In this document: positions 8,217 to 17,000 of the stretch, piece by piece
Position numbering within the stretch: position 1 is the first letter of the stretch
How the letters are laid out: each line of letters starts with the position of its first letter
Assembly (NCBI GenBank): GCA_041391385.1
Contig: JAWKOD010000005.1
Coordinates: forward strand, 310,001 to 374,000
Direction: 5' to 3'
From: CANIGN01 sp041391385
GTDB lineage: Bacteria > Bdellovibrionota > UBA2428
Length of the DNA: 64,000 nt
Translations under genes and position numbers: made by a program
The notes under the pieces: model-generated
The model's database searches: none
Told to the model about the DNA's origin: nothing
What the model saw: only the letters and a program-made list of their open reading frames with translations

Positions 8217-9083
8217 CTATTTTGTGAATTGTAAAAGGAGTGGAGTGAAAAGCAAAACAAAAATAGAGGGTACACTTAACGCAAAGAGTGGAAGGAGCAA
8301 TAAATAGCTCAGTCTTTCACTTTTTTTTGTCATCACATGTGTGAACTCGTTTTCTTGCATTTTAATGAGTTTGTTTATGAGTTCAACTTGGGGAAGTCCC
8401 TCTTGGTAATTTCGACAAAGCGTTATCCATGATCTCTCGGCTAAGTTCCAGAGATGATTTTTATCAGAATGAGATTCCAATGCCTTGTTAGAGTTTATCG
8501 CTTGAAGTGAAATTTTTTTCGAAAATGGGAGCAAGTTTAGCATTTTTTTGTTGGGCATGTGCTCAGAGAGTGCTTGTGGAAATGTGCTCCCACATTGAAG
8601 CGATAGCGAGATGGATTTAGAAAACGAAATCCATTCGAGAAAGAACAAATCTTTTTCAAAGTTTTTAAGAAAGAACTTCATGACTAAAAGTGAGGCTATG
8701 TTTAATGAAATGCAGGTTAGAAGGATGCTTGGGCTTGCGCGAATTGAATCTGGAAACAAAAATTGTGATGAAAGTATAAGAACAAGAATGATTCCCGAGC
8801 TGAGGTAGGCTTGAATTCTTGCAGAGAGAGTTTTTTGAGATGCAAGGTTTAAGAGATTGTTCTGAGATTCTATTTGCTGCGCAAAATGTTCAACCCCCTT
8901 TGCGGGACTTACTCTTCCTTCGATCATCAGCTCAGAAAGTCGACCCCATTGAGTTAAGAATTCTTGAGAGCCTTTGAGTGGGCTGCCCATGCTTTGGAGA
9001 CATTGAATAATTGATTCACCAGATTCCAGGCGGTTTTTTAAAATATGAAGCTCGCAGAGGATCTTTTTATCCACGTATTTCAT
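8217..9083 (-). CDS. TadC/TadB-like (GspF-family) inner-membrane secretion protein
   Basis: About 288 residues, with two paired hydrophobic segments near residues 100-150 and a further C-terminal pair ending LFTPLLLQFTK. The amphipathic N-terminal helices resemble the T2SSF domain of Tad-type platforms. It would form the inner-membrane platform worked by the ATPase. The start is the ATG at 9083, with AAGGAGAG upstream; it overlaps the ATPase gene by 17 bases, so the two are translationally coupled. Sequence similarity to TadB/TadC is weak by eye, and the assignment leans on position and topology. Only one such protein is present, where most Tad loci have two. Confidence 0.65.
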   Translation of the reverse strand: MKYVDKKILCELHILKNRLESGESIIQCLQSMGSPLKGSQEFLTQWGRLSELMIEGRVSPAKGVEHFAQQIESQNNLLNLASQKTLSARIQAYLSSGIILVLILSSQFLFPDSIRASPSILLTCISLNIASLLVMKFFLKNFEKDLFFLEWISFSKSISLSLQCGSTFPQALSEHMPNKKMLNLLPFSKKISLQAINSNKALESHSDKNHLWNLAERSWITLCRNYQEGLPQVELINKLIKMQENEFTHVMTKKSERLSYLLLLPLFALSVPSIFVLLFTPLLLQFTK

Positions 9084-9939
9084 GAATATGTCGCTCTCCT
9101 TTCGGGCCAAGTTGAATGTGGAGAACCAGGTCCCAGTGTTCTTTGCTTTCGAATGTAGAGTGTGCTTGTTTGCCCTGAACAAGCTGATCAAAGCGTTTGA
9201 GTGCCTCATTACATGAGCCTGCGTGAATAGAGGTCATAATGCCTTTGTGTCCCGTCATAAGGGCCTGCGAAATGGCTTTGGCTTCTGGCCCACGACACTC
9301 ACCAACGATAATTCTGTCAGGACGCATTCTTAGGCTTTCAAAAACTAAATGACTTAAATCCCACTCGGCTCCCTCTCTAAATCCAAAGCGATTGGCGCGC
9401 GCAAGTAATTTTGAACTTAAAGGGGTAGGTAATGGCAGCTCGGGGCTATCTTCTAAAATAAGAACACGTTCTTGGTTCGGGATGAGGTTCATAAGCGCAG
9501 AGAGGAGTGAGGATTTTCCAGCTCCTGTCGCTCCAGCGACAAGAACGGATTTTTTATTGAGAACAGCGCTTACAAGCGAGTTCTGTAATTTTTCATCTGA
9601 TGTAAAGTGAGAGATTGAAAACTGCTGCGTGTGTCTGATTCTTCGCAGAGTGATTTCAGTTCCATTAAGTGACATGGGCGAAACGACAACATGCGCTCGA
9701 AACAAGTGATCACCGTTAAAATCTATAAAAGAATCTGCTGAGGGTTGAGTGAGTCCGAGAGTGATGTTGGCGCGATCTGCTATTTTACGTGAAAGGATAA
9801 AGAGGTTCTTTTCATTGCAGATGACGTCTTTAAGGGGACCCGTCCATTTTGCATTTTTAAAATAACTCAATCCCTGCGTGCTTAAAATAATATCTTCTAT
9901 TTCGTTGTTTTGAAGAATTTCTTCGAGGAAGGGGCTCAT
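9067..9939 (-). CDS. TadA/CpaF-like secretion ATPase
   Basis: This 290-residue protein is the hexameric ATPase that would power pilus assembly or secretion. It carries Walker A GATGAGKSS (about 136-144), an Asp box VLILEDSPELPL, Walker B region RIIVGECRG, and the His box TSIHAGSCNEAL. This arrangement is typical of the VirB11/CpaF branch. It is shorter than usual CpaF proteins (about 400-500 residues) because the N-terminal extension is missing. Its ATG overlaps the secretin stop by four bases (ATGA), and its end overlaps the platform gene. Confidence 0.88.
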   Translation of the reverse strand: MSPFLEEILQNNEIEDIILSTQGLSYFKNAKWTGPLKDVICNEKNLFILSRKIADRANITLGLTQPSADSFIDFNGDHLFRAHVVVSPMSLNGTEITLRRIRHTQQFSISHFTSDEKLQNSLVSAVLNKKSVLVAGATGAGKSSLLSALMNLIPNQERVLILEDSPELPLPTPLSSKLLARANRFGFREGAEWDLSHLVFESLRMRPDRIIVGECRGPEAKAISQALMTGHKGIMTSIHAGSCNEALKRFDQLVQGKQAHSTFESKEHWDLVLHIQLGPKGERHIHEIRG

Positions 9940-11231
9940 AATGAATTAGCGTATTTTAAGTTTCGTTGAGTGTTGCGGGTGGGAATCTCCTCCCAAGTGG
10001 GCCTGAGAGCAAACCAAAGTTCTGAATTGGTGTTAAGTTTTGACTCTTGTGAAAAGAGTAAGCTTAAAAGAGGCACTTGATTGAGGAAAGCGAGTCCCGC
10101 CTTTGATTTTCCTTCTCGGAGGGTGATCATACTTGTAAGAATCGTGAGTTCATTTGTTCTTAAATCGAATCTACTTTCGAGCTTTCTTTGAAAAAGTGAA
10201 GGTGTACCATCAACGGCATGTTCCATGTTGGGTTCGGAAAACTCAAAGTTAAAGTCCACTGCGACTTCTGTATCGCCTGTTTTAGCTTCGGCACTTGGGG
10301 TGAGGGATATTTTTAATCCGTAACTTTTCCAGGTGGTTGCCGAATGGAAAGTATTGCTGCTTTTCACAGGGAATTCGCCACCCGAGAGAAATTTACTCTC
10401 AAGCCCGGGCTGCGTCCGCAAAGTCGGTTGAGCAATGACTTTTCCAACGCCCTGGCTTTCACCGAAGTCTGCTTCAAGTGCGAGTTCTTCTGCTTGCTCT
10501 CCGCCCGTGTTCATAAGGTTAAGTTGCGCTTTCCCTAAACGATCAAGAGAGAGAAGCGATACATGCTGTGGCCACTTGAGACCAAGTTTACGCGCTTGGT
10601 TTCTAGAGAATTCAAAAAGTGTGAGTTCAAAAATCAGATTTTTTCCAGGAAGGATTTTGTTTCTTAGCTCGATTTCGAAAAAGGCTCTTTGCTTGAGAGG
10701 AATTTTTGAAAGAATTTCGTTCTCGCCAACTGCAGTGCTAATTTCTATGTGTCTTTTTCCATTTTGCCAGTAAGATCCTGTGATTTTTAAGCCACTTTGC
10801 TCAAGTTTTTTTTCAGTTGAGAGAAATTGAGAGTTAATTTCTGAAAATTTGAGATTGTTTTTGTAAGTTTCAAAATTAAAAGCAAGGTCGTCAAAAGCAC
10901 AATTTTCGAGAAGTGAATCATAGTCAGTGGGGTTTATTTTTAGTTTTTTGTGAATAATTTCTAGCGATTTTAAGTTGGCACATCTTTTGAGTGCCAATGA
11001 ATTGGCGCTCGTGGTGATGAGGGCGGGTGTCGGATCGGATTTTCCGAGATTGAAACCACTTAAATAAATAAAATCTTTTTTAACTGGAAAGAGAATTGTC
11101 TTCTCTACTTGGCTTTGGACTTTGACACTTTCTCTTGTTGAGAGCCAAAGAACTCCTCCGTTGGGCTTGAGACTTGTTGGGTGCCCAAGCGTAAGTATAA
11201 GAATTCCCTTCCAAATTTGTGGGCTTAACAT
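9936..11231 (-). CDS. CpaC/RcpA-like secretin, outer-membrane pore
   Basis: 431 residues. The N-terminus has a weak hydrophobic segment that may be a signal sequence, then a CpaC-type N-domain (STRESVKVQ, LFPVKKDFIYLSG). The C-terminal 200 residues fit the secretin fold: GVGKVIAQPTLRTQPG, then SGGEFPV, TWKSYGLKISLTP, and the closing region with FLNQVPLLSLLFS. It would form the outer-membrane channel of the small Tad-like system. First gene of a three-gene overlapping operon, divergent from the DUF11 operon. No pilotin, TadZ, TadG or prepilin peptidase gene is in the window. Confidence 0.85.
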   Translation of the reverse strand: MLSPQIWKGILILTLGHPTSLKPNGGVLWLSTRESVKVQSQVEKTILFPVKKDFIYLSGFNLGKSDPTPALITTSANSLALKRCANLKSLEIIHKKLKINPTDYDSLLENCAFDDLAFNFETYKNNLKFSEINSQFLSTEKKLEQSGLKITGSYWQNGKRHIEISTAVGENEILSKIPLKQRAFFEIELRNKILPGKNLIFELTLFEFSRNQARKLGLKWPQHVSLLSLDRLGKAQLNLMNTGGEQAEELALEADFGESQGVGKVIAQPTLRTQPGLESKFLSGGEFPVKSSNTFHSATTWKSYGLKISLTPSAEAKTGDTEVAVDFNFEFSEPNMEHAVDGTPSLFQRKLESRFDLRTNELTILTSMITLREGKSKAGLAFLNQVPLLSLLFSQESKLNTNSELWFALRPTWEEIPTRNTQRNLKYANSL

Positions 11232-11399
11232 AATCTTAACCTTGCAAAATGAATGCCGAGATTCTCAGTGTTTGATGCGCAGTGAATTGTTGCATTTTAG
11301 CGACGGATTTTTGAGCCCTAATTTCACGATATTAACGGGATTTTTCTTAAACATCTCAGCAACATAGTCGAAGATAAAGGTAGGAGTAGTAGGCGCGGA

Positions 11400-12404
11400 A
11401 TGCAGAATGTATTTCGAAGGTTGCAGGTGGGATTCCTATTGTGCAACTGGAGATTCTTTTTAATATTCTTAGTGGGGTTTGGGGGAATAGTATTTTCTTC
11501 TAATGCTGCAACGCCTGCAAACACGCTCATTGAAAATTTTGCAACGGTCGACTACGTAATTTCTGGAACTCCCGGAACAACAGTTTCAAATACAGATTCA
11601 TTTCGCGTTGATGAAATAATTTCTTTTACATTGGTTTCGAATAATCCTTCGGGACTTTCAGTGTTGAGTCCCCAGACAAATGCTCCGCTTTCATTTACTC
11701 TCACGAACCAAGGTAACGGCACTGAATCTTTCTCACTAGCTCATACTCAATCTGTTACAGATGATTTTGATCCCAGCTCAAGCGTTATTTACCTCGATAC
11801 AAATGCAAATGGAATTTACGATGACGGTACAGATCTTGTTTACAATCTCGGTGTAAACGATCCGGCTCTTGGGACAGGTGAGTCTCTGGTCTTGTTTGTC
11901 GTTTCAGATATTCAAGCATCTCTGAGTGCGAGCGATGAAGCCGAAATTAATTTCACAGCAACTTCTAAAACAGGTGCGGGTCCGAGTGGGACTGCTTACA
12001 ACGGTTTGGGTGACTCTGGCGTGGATGCACTCATGGGCACTCAAGGTGGTGTTGTTACCACACTCGGAAAATATGTAGTCGCTACAGCGGCTGCAACTCT
12101 TGTGAAGTCACAAAGTATTCTTGATCCGAATGGCGGAACGGCTCCCATTCAAGATGCCGTTATAACTTATACCTTAACTCTCGATGCAACCGGTACGGGA
12201 AATCTTACAAGTGTTGTTATCGATGATCCTATTCCTGCAGGAACTACTTATGAAGTAGGTACCTTGCAGCTTAATTCTTTGCCACTTACAGACGCTGTCG
12301 ATGCAGACGCGGGCGTCTTTAATGGAACTGCGGTCCAAGTAGATTTGGGAACAGTGGTAGCGCCTACTACTCATACTGTTCAATTCAAAGTGAGGATCCA
12401 GTAA
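11400..12404 (+). CDS. Secreted DUF11-type protein, first gene of surface operon
   Basis: 334 residues. A long, arginine-led signal sequence with a hydrophobic stretch (about 18-33) ends near SSNAAT. The N-terminal unit (ENFATVDYVISG, then SNTDSFRVDEIISFTL) is repeated in two other genes of this operon. A calcium-loop-like stretch DTNANGIYDDGTD lies near 130. The C-terminal 100 residues are a DUF11 domain (LVKSQSILDPNG, VVIDDPIPAGTTYE). These Ig-like domains build surface stalks. Its stop overlaps the next possible start, but the better start of the next gene is 45 bases further on. Confidence 0.75.
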   Translation: MQNVFRRLQVGFLLCNWRFFLIFLVGFGGIVFSSNAATPANTLIENFATVDYVISGTPGTTVSNTDSFRVDEIISFTLVSNNPSGLSVLSPQTNAPLSFTLTNQGNGTESFSLAHTQSVTDDFDPSSSVIYLDTNANGIYDDGTDLVYNLGVNDPALGTGESLVLFVVSDIQASLSASDEAEINFTATSKTGAGPSGTAYNGLGDSGVDALMGTQGGVVTTLGKYVVATAAATLVKSQSILDPNGGTAPIQDAVITYTLTLDATGTGNLTSVVIDDPIPAGTTYEVGTLQLNSLPLTDAVDADAGVFNGTAVQVDLGTVVAPTTHTVQFKVRIQ

Positions 12405-12448
12405 TGAAAAAAATTAACAGTCTGTTTTTTATAAAGGAGGAAAGAAAT

Positions 12449-12928
12449 ATGAAACAGTTTACGAAAACGGGATTCATTCTTTTTTTCTTCTTAAACGCAT
12501 TTGCTCTTCAGGCCAAAAGTATAGATCTGAAGAACGAAGCTTTTAAGGAGATAGAAGAAGTTTCCAAGGATGGGAAGAAAGTTAAAAAAATGGTGCCAGC
12601 GAAATCGGTTGTGCCCGGAGAGGTGGTTATATACGTCATTACCTACAAAAACGTAGGTAAAGAAGCAGCAACAGATATTGTGGTTACGAACCCAATTCCT
12701 AAGAACATGACATACAAGGCGGCAGAATCAGAAGCGAAAGCGAATGCCGAAGTATCAGTCGATGGCGGAAAAGTATTTGGTGAACTTGAGAAATTAAAAA
12801 TTACTGACAAGTTACGCAAAACACGTCCCGCTTTAGCAAGTGATGTCACTCATGTTCGTTGGAAAGTAGCCGGCGCTGTTCAGCCCAATGCCACTGGCAT
12901 CGTCAAGTTGAGAGCGATTTTAAATTAA
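12449..12928 (+). CDS. Small secreted DUF11 protein
   Basis: 159 residues. The start is the ATG at 12449, which has AAAGGAGGAAAG just upstream; an in-frame ATG at 12404 lacks this. A signal peptide ends near ALQAKS. The rest is almost exactly one DUF11 domain: VVPGEVVIYVITYKNVG, then IVVTNPIPKNMTY, ending with VRWKVAGAVQPN. It is highly charged (Lys/Glu) compared with its Thr/Ser-rich neighbours. It sits inside the surface operon and may be a linking subunit; that role is inferred from size and context. Confidence 0.78.
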   Translation: MKQFTKTGFILFFFLNAFALQAKSIDLKNEAFKEIEEVSKDGKKVKKMVPAKSVVPGEVVIYVITYKNVGKEAATDIVVTNPIPKNMTYKAAESEAKANAEVSVDGGKVFGELEKLKITDKLRKTRPALASDVTHVRWKVAGAVQPNATGIVKLRAILN

Positions 12929-13042
12929 GAATTTAAGTGAAAGGAACGTTATATGACACTTAAGAAACTAGAAAATAAAAAAGAAACTAAGAAACAGTCA
13001 ACTAACAAAATAACAAGAAAAGGAAATAGAGGAGAAATGAAA

Positions 13043-14035
13043 ATGAAGAACGTAAACAAATTATTAACCCTAGGTGTGGGCTTTGCCCTTGCCTACTCTG
13101 CCAACGCAGCCGGTACCACCGCCGGTACGGATATTGATAACACCGCAACCGCTAGTTTTAGCGTGGGTGGTATTGCTCAAGATGACGTTGATAGTAACCT
13201 TGAGACCTTTGTGGTCGACCGCAAGGTTATTTTTACCGTGACCACCGCCGGAGACACAAACGTCATTCCGAATGCAACAGCAAAAGTCCTTCAGTTTACA
13301 GTTAACCACACAGGTAACTATGTAGCTGACTTTGCATTAGCTGGGACTAACGCTGCATCGGGTGACGACTTTGATGCTTCTGGAATTTCTGTTTTCGTAG
13401 AAGATGGAACTAATCCAGGTTATCAGTCAGGTGAAGACACCGAGACTTATATTGATGAATTACCTGCCAATGGAAGTGCGATTGTTTACATCGTAAGTAA
13501 TATTCCAGGGACTCCAGTGAACACTAACGTTGCAACCATGCACTTAGCGGCTACTGCGGCTGCAGGTGGCGGTGCTTCAAGTTTGGGTTCAACTTTGTCG
13601 GATGATTCAGGAAGTGCTGACGTAGCAGGTACTGTGCAAAACGTGTTTGCTGACGGCGCGGGTTCTGCATCAGGTGATGTGGCTAATGACGGTGTGCATA
13701 GTGATAGCGGTGATTACAACGTAGTTTCTGCAAATATCTCTGTTGCGAAGTCGTCTACAGTAATAAGTGATCCCGTAAGTGGTGGTACGAATCCTAAACG
13801 TATTCCCGGAGCAGTCATTGAGTATACTATCGTTGTTAGTAACACAGGTGCTTCAACTGCCGACAGTGTAGCGATCAGTGATACTTTGGATGCAAATACT
13901 ACTTTCAGTAGCATTGTATCTGACGATAGTGCTGATACTCCTGCGGCTCATTCGCTTGGTGTTGTTTCAGCTGGATGGACCTCAATTGCAGCAGCAGCTT
14001 CTAAGACACTCGTATTTCGCGTAACAGTTAACTAA
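13043..14035 (+). CDS. Secreted DUF11-type protein, paralogue of the first operon gene
   Basis: About 330 residues. ATG codons at 13037 and 13043 lie close together; 13043 is preferred because GGAG lies eight bases upstream. A longer frame back to 12953 encodes a Lys/Thr-rich stretch that is unlikely to be translated. The signal peptide ends SANAAG. The N-terminal unit (DNTATASFSVGGIAQDDVDSN) and middle part match the gene at 11400. The C-terminus is a DUF11 domain opening with KSSTVISDP and NPKRIPGAVIEYTI, a module shared with the protein at 22504-25512. Low in Lys/Arg and rich in Ala, Asp, Ser and Thr, as for a surface subunit. Confidence 0.78.
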   Translation: MKNVNKLLTLGVGFALAYSANAAGTTAGTDIDNTATASFSVGGIAQDDVDSNLETFVVDRKVIFTVTTAGDTNVIPNATAKVLQFTVNHTGNYVADFALAGTNAASGDDFDASGISVFVEDGTNPGYQSGEDTETYIDELPANGSAIVYIVSNIPGTPVNTNVATMHLAATAAAGGGASSLGSTLSDDSGSADVAGTVQNVFADGAGSASGDVANDGVHSDSGDYNVVSANISVAKSSTVISDPVSGGTNPKRIPGAVIEYTIVVSNTGASTADSVAISDTLDANTTFSSIVSDDSADTPAAHSLGVVSAGWTSIAAAASKTLVFRVTVN

Positions 14036-14061
14036 GTCTTCTCGAGTTTAGCGGGACGTTT

Positions 14062-17000
14062 ATGCTGAGAAGAGCTTTAAATTTTAGAAGAGGGCTACTT
14101 GTAGCCTTCTTTTGTCTTTTGAAGCCTGCTCATGCCTCAACGACGATATCAAACACTGCAACGGTGAATTATATCGATCCCGCATCTCAAGCTCAAAGCC
14201 TGGATTCCAATACCGTTCAATCAACCGTTCTTCCAAATCCAACTCCCGCAACGATTAGCTTCTTAAGATACACAACACCTTCGGGTGACGAGACTCTCCG
14301 TGCGGATGGAACTCAATGCTACAACGGCTCTTCATATGATCCCGCGCCAGCGCCTACTACCTTAGGCGGGGGATCCATTGATACGAGCAGTGCTTTGCCG
14401 TTTTCTGCATCGAGTGCCATCCGTGCGGGAGAGCCCGTGTTTTTGAAAGTGAACGATTTGAACCGTAACAAGGATCCTTTGCTGAGAGAATCCGTGATGA
14501 TTGTTGTCACGACTCAAAGTGGTGATCAAGAAAGACTAAAATTAAATGAAACTGATATTGATACAGGGGTTTTCGTGGGTGCTATCAACAGCCAGAGAAC
14601 CCCTCCGAGTGCGACTGCATTTGATTGCTCTTTGTCCCTAAATGTTGGAGATAAGTTAAGCGTTGATTACGTGGATGCAGATTTTCCAACGGATACTGCA
14701 GACGCAAATGTTTTAATTGACCCATATGGAGTTGTTTTCAACTCCACAACAGGAGCACCCATTGATGGTGTTGTTGTTTCTATAGTTCATGCTGGATCTG
14801 GTTTACCGGCGAGCGTCTTTGATGACGACGGCGTTACACCTTATCCTTCTGTCATTACGACAGGTGGTAGTGTGACTGCTGGCTCAAATACTTATATGAT
14901 GCCTGCTGGTTCCTTCCGATTTCCTCTAATGCCTGCGGGTCAGTATCGCTTAGTGATAAGTGGTCTGCCTTCGAGTTCATCTTGGCCCACAAGTATTCCT
15001 CTCGGGACTCTCGATGATTTAACGAATCCTGCTACTCTTTTACCTTTCTCTCTTCTTACAGGTTATGACGGTTCTGCCTTTAATCTGGTTGATGGTCCTC
15101 CTTTAAATATAGATATTCCGGTTGATGTGGCCGGTGACACAGATCTTTTACTTTCAAAATCCGTATCGAAATCGGAAGCAAGTTATGGTGATTTTCTTCG
15201 ATACGAAATTATTTTCAAAAACATTTCTGCAGCTCAGGCGGATGGCGTTGTTGTTGTGGATACGCTTCCTGTAGGTTTAAAATATAAAACAAATTCTCTT
15301 CGCATTGAAGGCTTAAAGTCTTCTAATCTTACTGTTTCAGGTGATGGACGCACCTTGAATATTACTCTGGGTGATGTGCCAGCAACGTCTCAGCGTACAA
15401 TTTCTTATGTGACTGAAGTGAGTGCAGGAGCCAATATTGGCCCAGCCATTAACTACGCTCAGGCAACGCGTACAAATGGTGCTCCTTCTAACGTGGCCGA
15501 AGCCACGGTTATTTTACGAGAAGCTTTCTTCGCAAGTCACGCCACATTGATTGGTCGCGTGTTGAATGTCCCTCACTGTGATGTCGATATGAGAGACACA
15601 AAGGCTGTGAAGGGTGTTCCAAAGGTGAGAGTCCTTATGGAGGATGGCACCTACGCAGCAACAGATGAGGAGGGGCGTTTCCACTTTGAAAAAGTCACTC
15701 CGGGTACACACGTCGTACAAATTGATCAATCCTCTATTCCAAACGGAATGGAACTTGCTGCATGTGATAAAAACACACGCTTTGCCGGAAGAGCCAATTC
15801 ACAGTTTGTGGATGTTGCAGGTGGAACTCTCTGGAGAACAGATTTCTATCTTAAAAAACGCGAAATACCTAAAGGTGCAATAGATCTTAAGTTTAGCGGC
15901 AGGATCGGACTCGTTGAGGGATCTCTTTTGCCCGAAGCTCTTTATGTCGTTGATGTTGCAGCACTTAAGGATACGAAAAATGTAAAAATAGGAATGTCTC
16001 TACCCCAAGACTTTTCTTATTTACCTTTGAGTGCTCTTTGGAAAGATCAGCCAGTGGATCTTGAACTTGAAGGCACAAAAGTTGTATTCAAAATCCCTAC
16101 TCTCAGTGAGGGGGAACGGGGAGTTTTAACTTTCCGAGCTCTTCCTCAGGGAGATGAGCTTCTTCTTCCTGATTCTTGCTTGAAGGAAACCTATGTGGCC
16201 AATCTTGATGCTCGTTATGAGGTTGCGGGATACGCGGGACAAGCAATTATCTACACCCAAACACCTTCTTGTGGACAAGAAGAACCTAAGGTTACAGAAG
16301 GTCGTCTTAATCTGCCTGCGCCTAAGGGCGTGGTAGAGGAAGATCAGGTTTTAAGTGATATAGAAGTTTCTGGTGCAGGTCGTAACTGGGTTAAAGATCA
16401 GGTGCCTGGTGTGGCGATACTCTTCCCCGAAACTACTTACAATCCGAGGGCACCTTCTTCACGTATTGTCATTAAACACGGAAAAAATCAAACGGTTGAT
16501 TTACGTGTGAATGGAGAAGCCGTCAGTCAGCTTCTTTTTGAACGTGTTCATTCGAATGCGGATAAGAGTGTTAATGCGAGTGAGTGGAGAGGGGTGCCAC
16601 TTAAAGAAGGTGATAACGTAATTGAGGCTGGAATTATCGCGGCTGATGGAAGTGTTGTTCAACTGCTTAAACGCACAATTCACTATTCGAATATACCTGA
16701 GCGTATTGTGTATGTGCCTGAGAAATCTAGACTTAAGGCTAACGGTATTGATAAGCCTCGCATTGCGATTAGGGTTCTAGATAGAGCGGGCAAACCTGTT
16801 CGAAAAGGTATTCGAGGAAGCTTTACTCTCAATAATCCATACGTTCCTGCACAGTTTGAAGATTATGCGAAGCGAAGACAGCTCAGTGCTCTTGATCGAT
16901 TTGAGCCTGAGTACTTTGTAGAGACTGACGATGGTGTTGCCTATATTGATTTGGCACCTACGAATGAAGCCGGCGAAGTGAAAGTGAAGCTTTACTTAGA

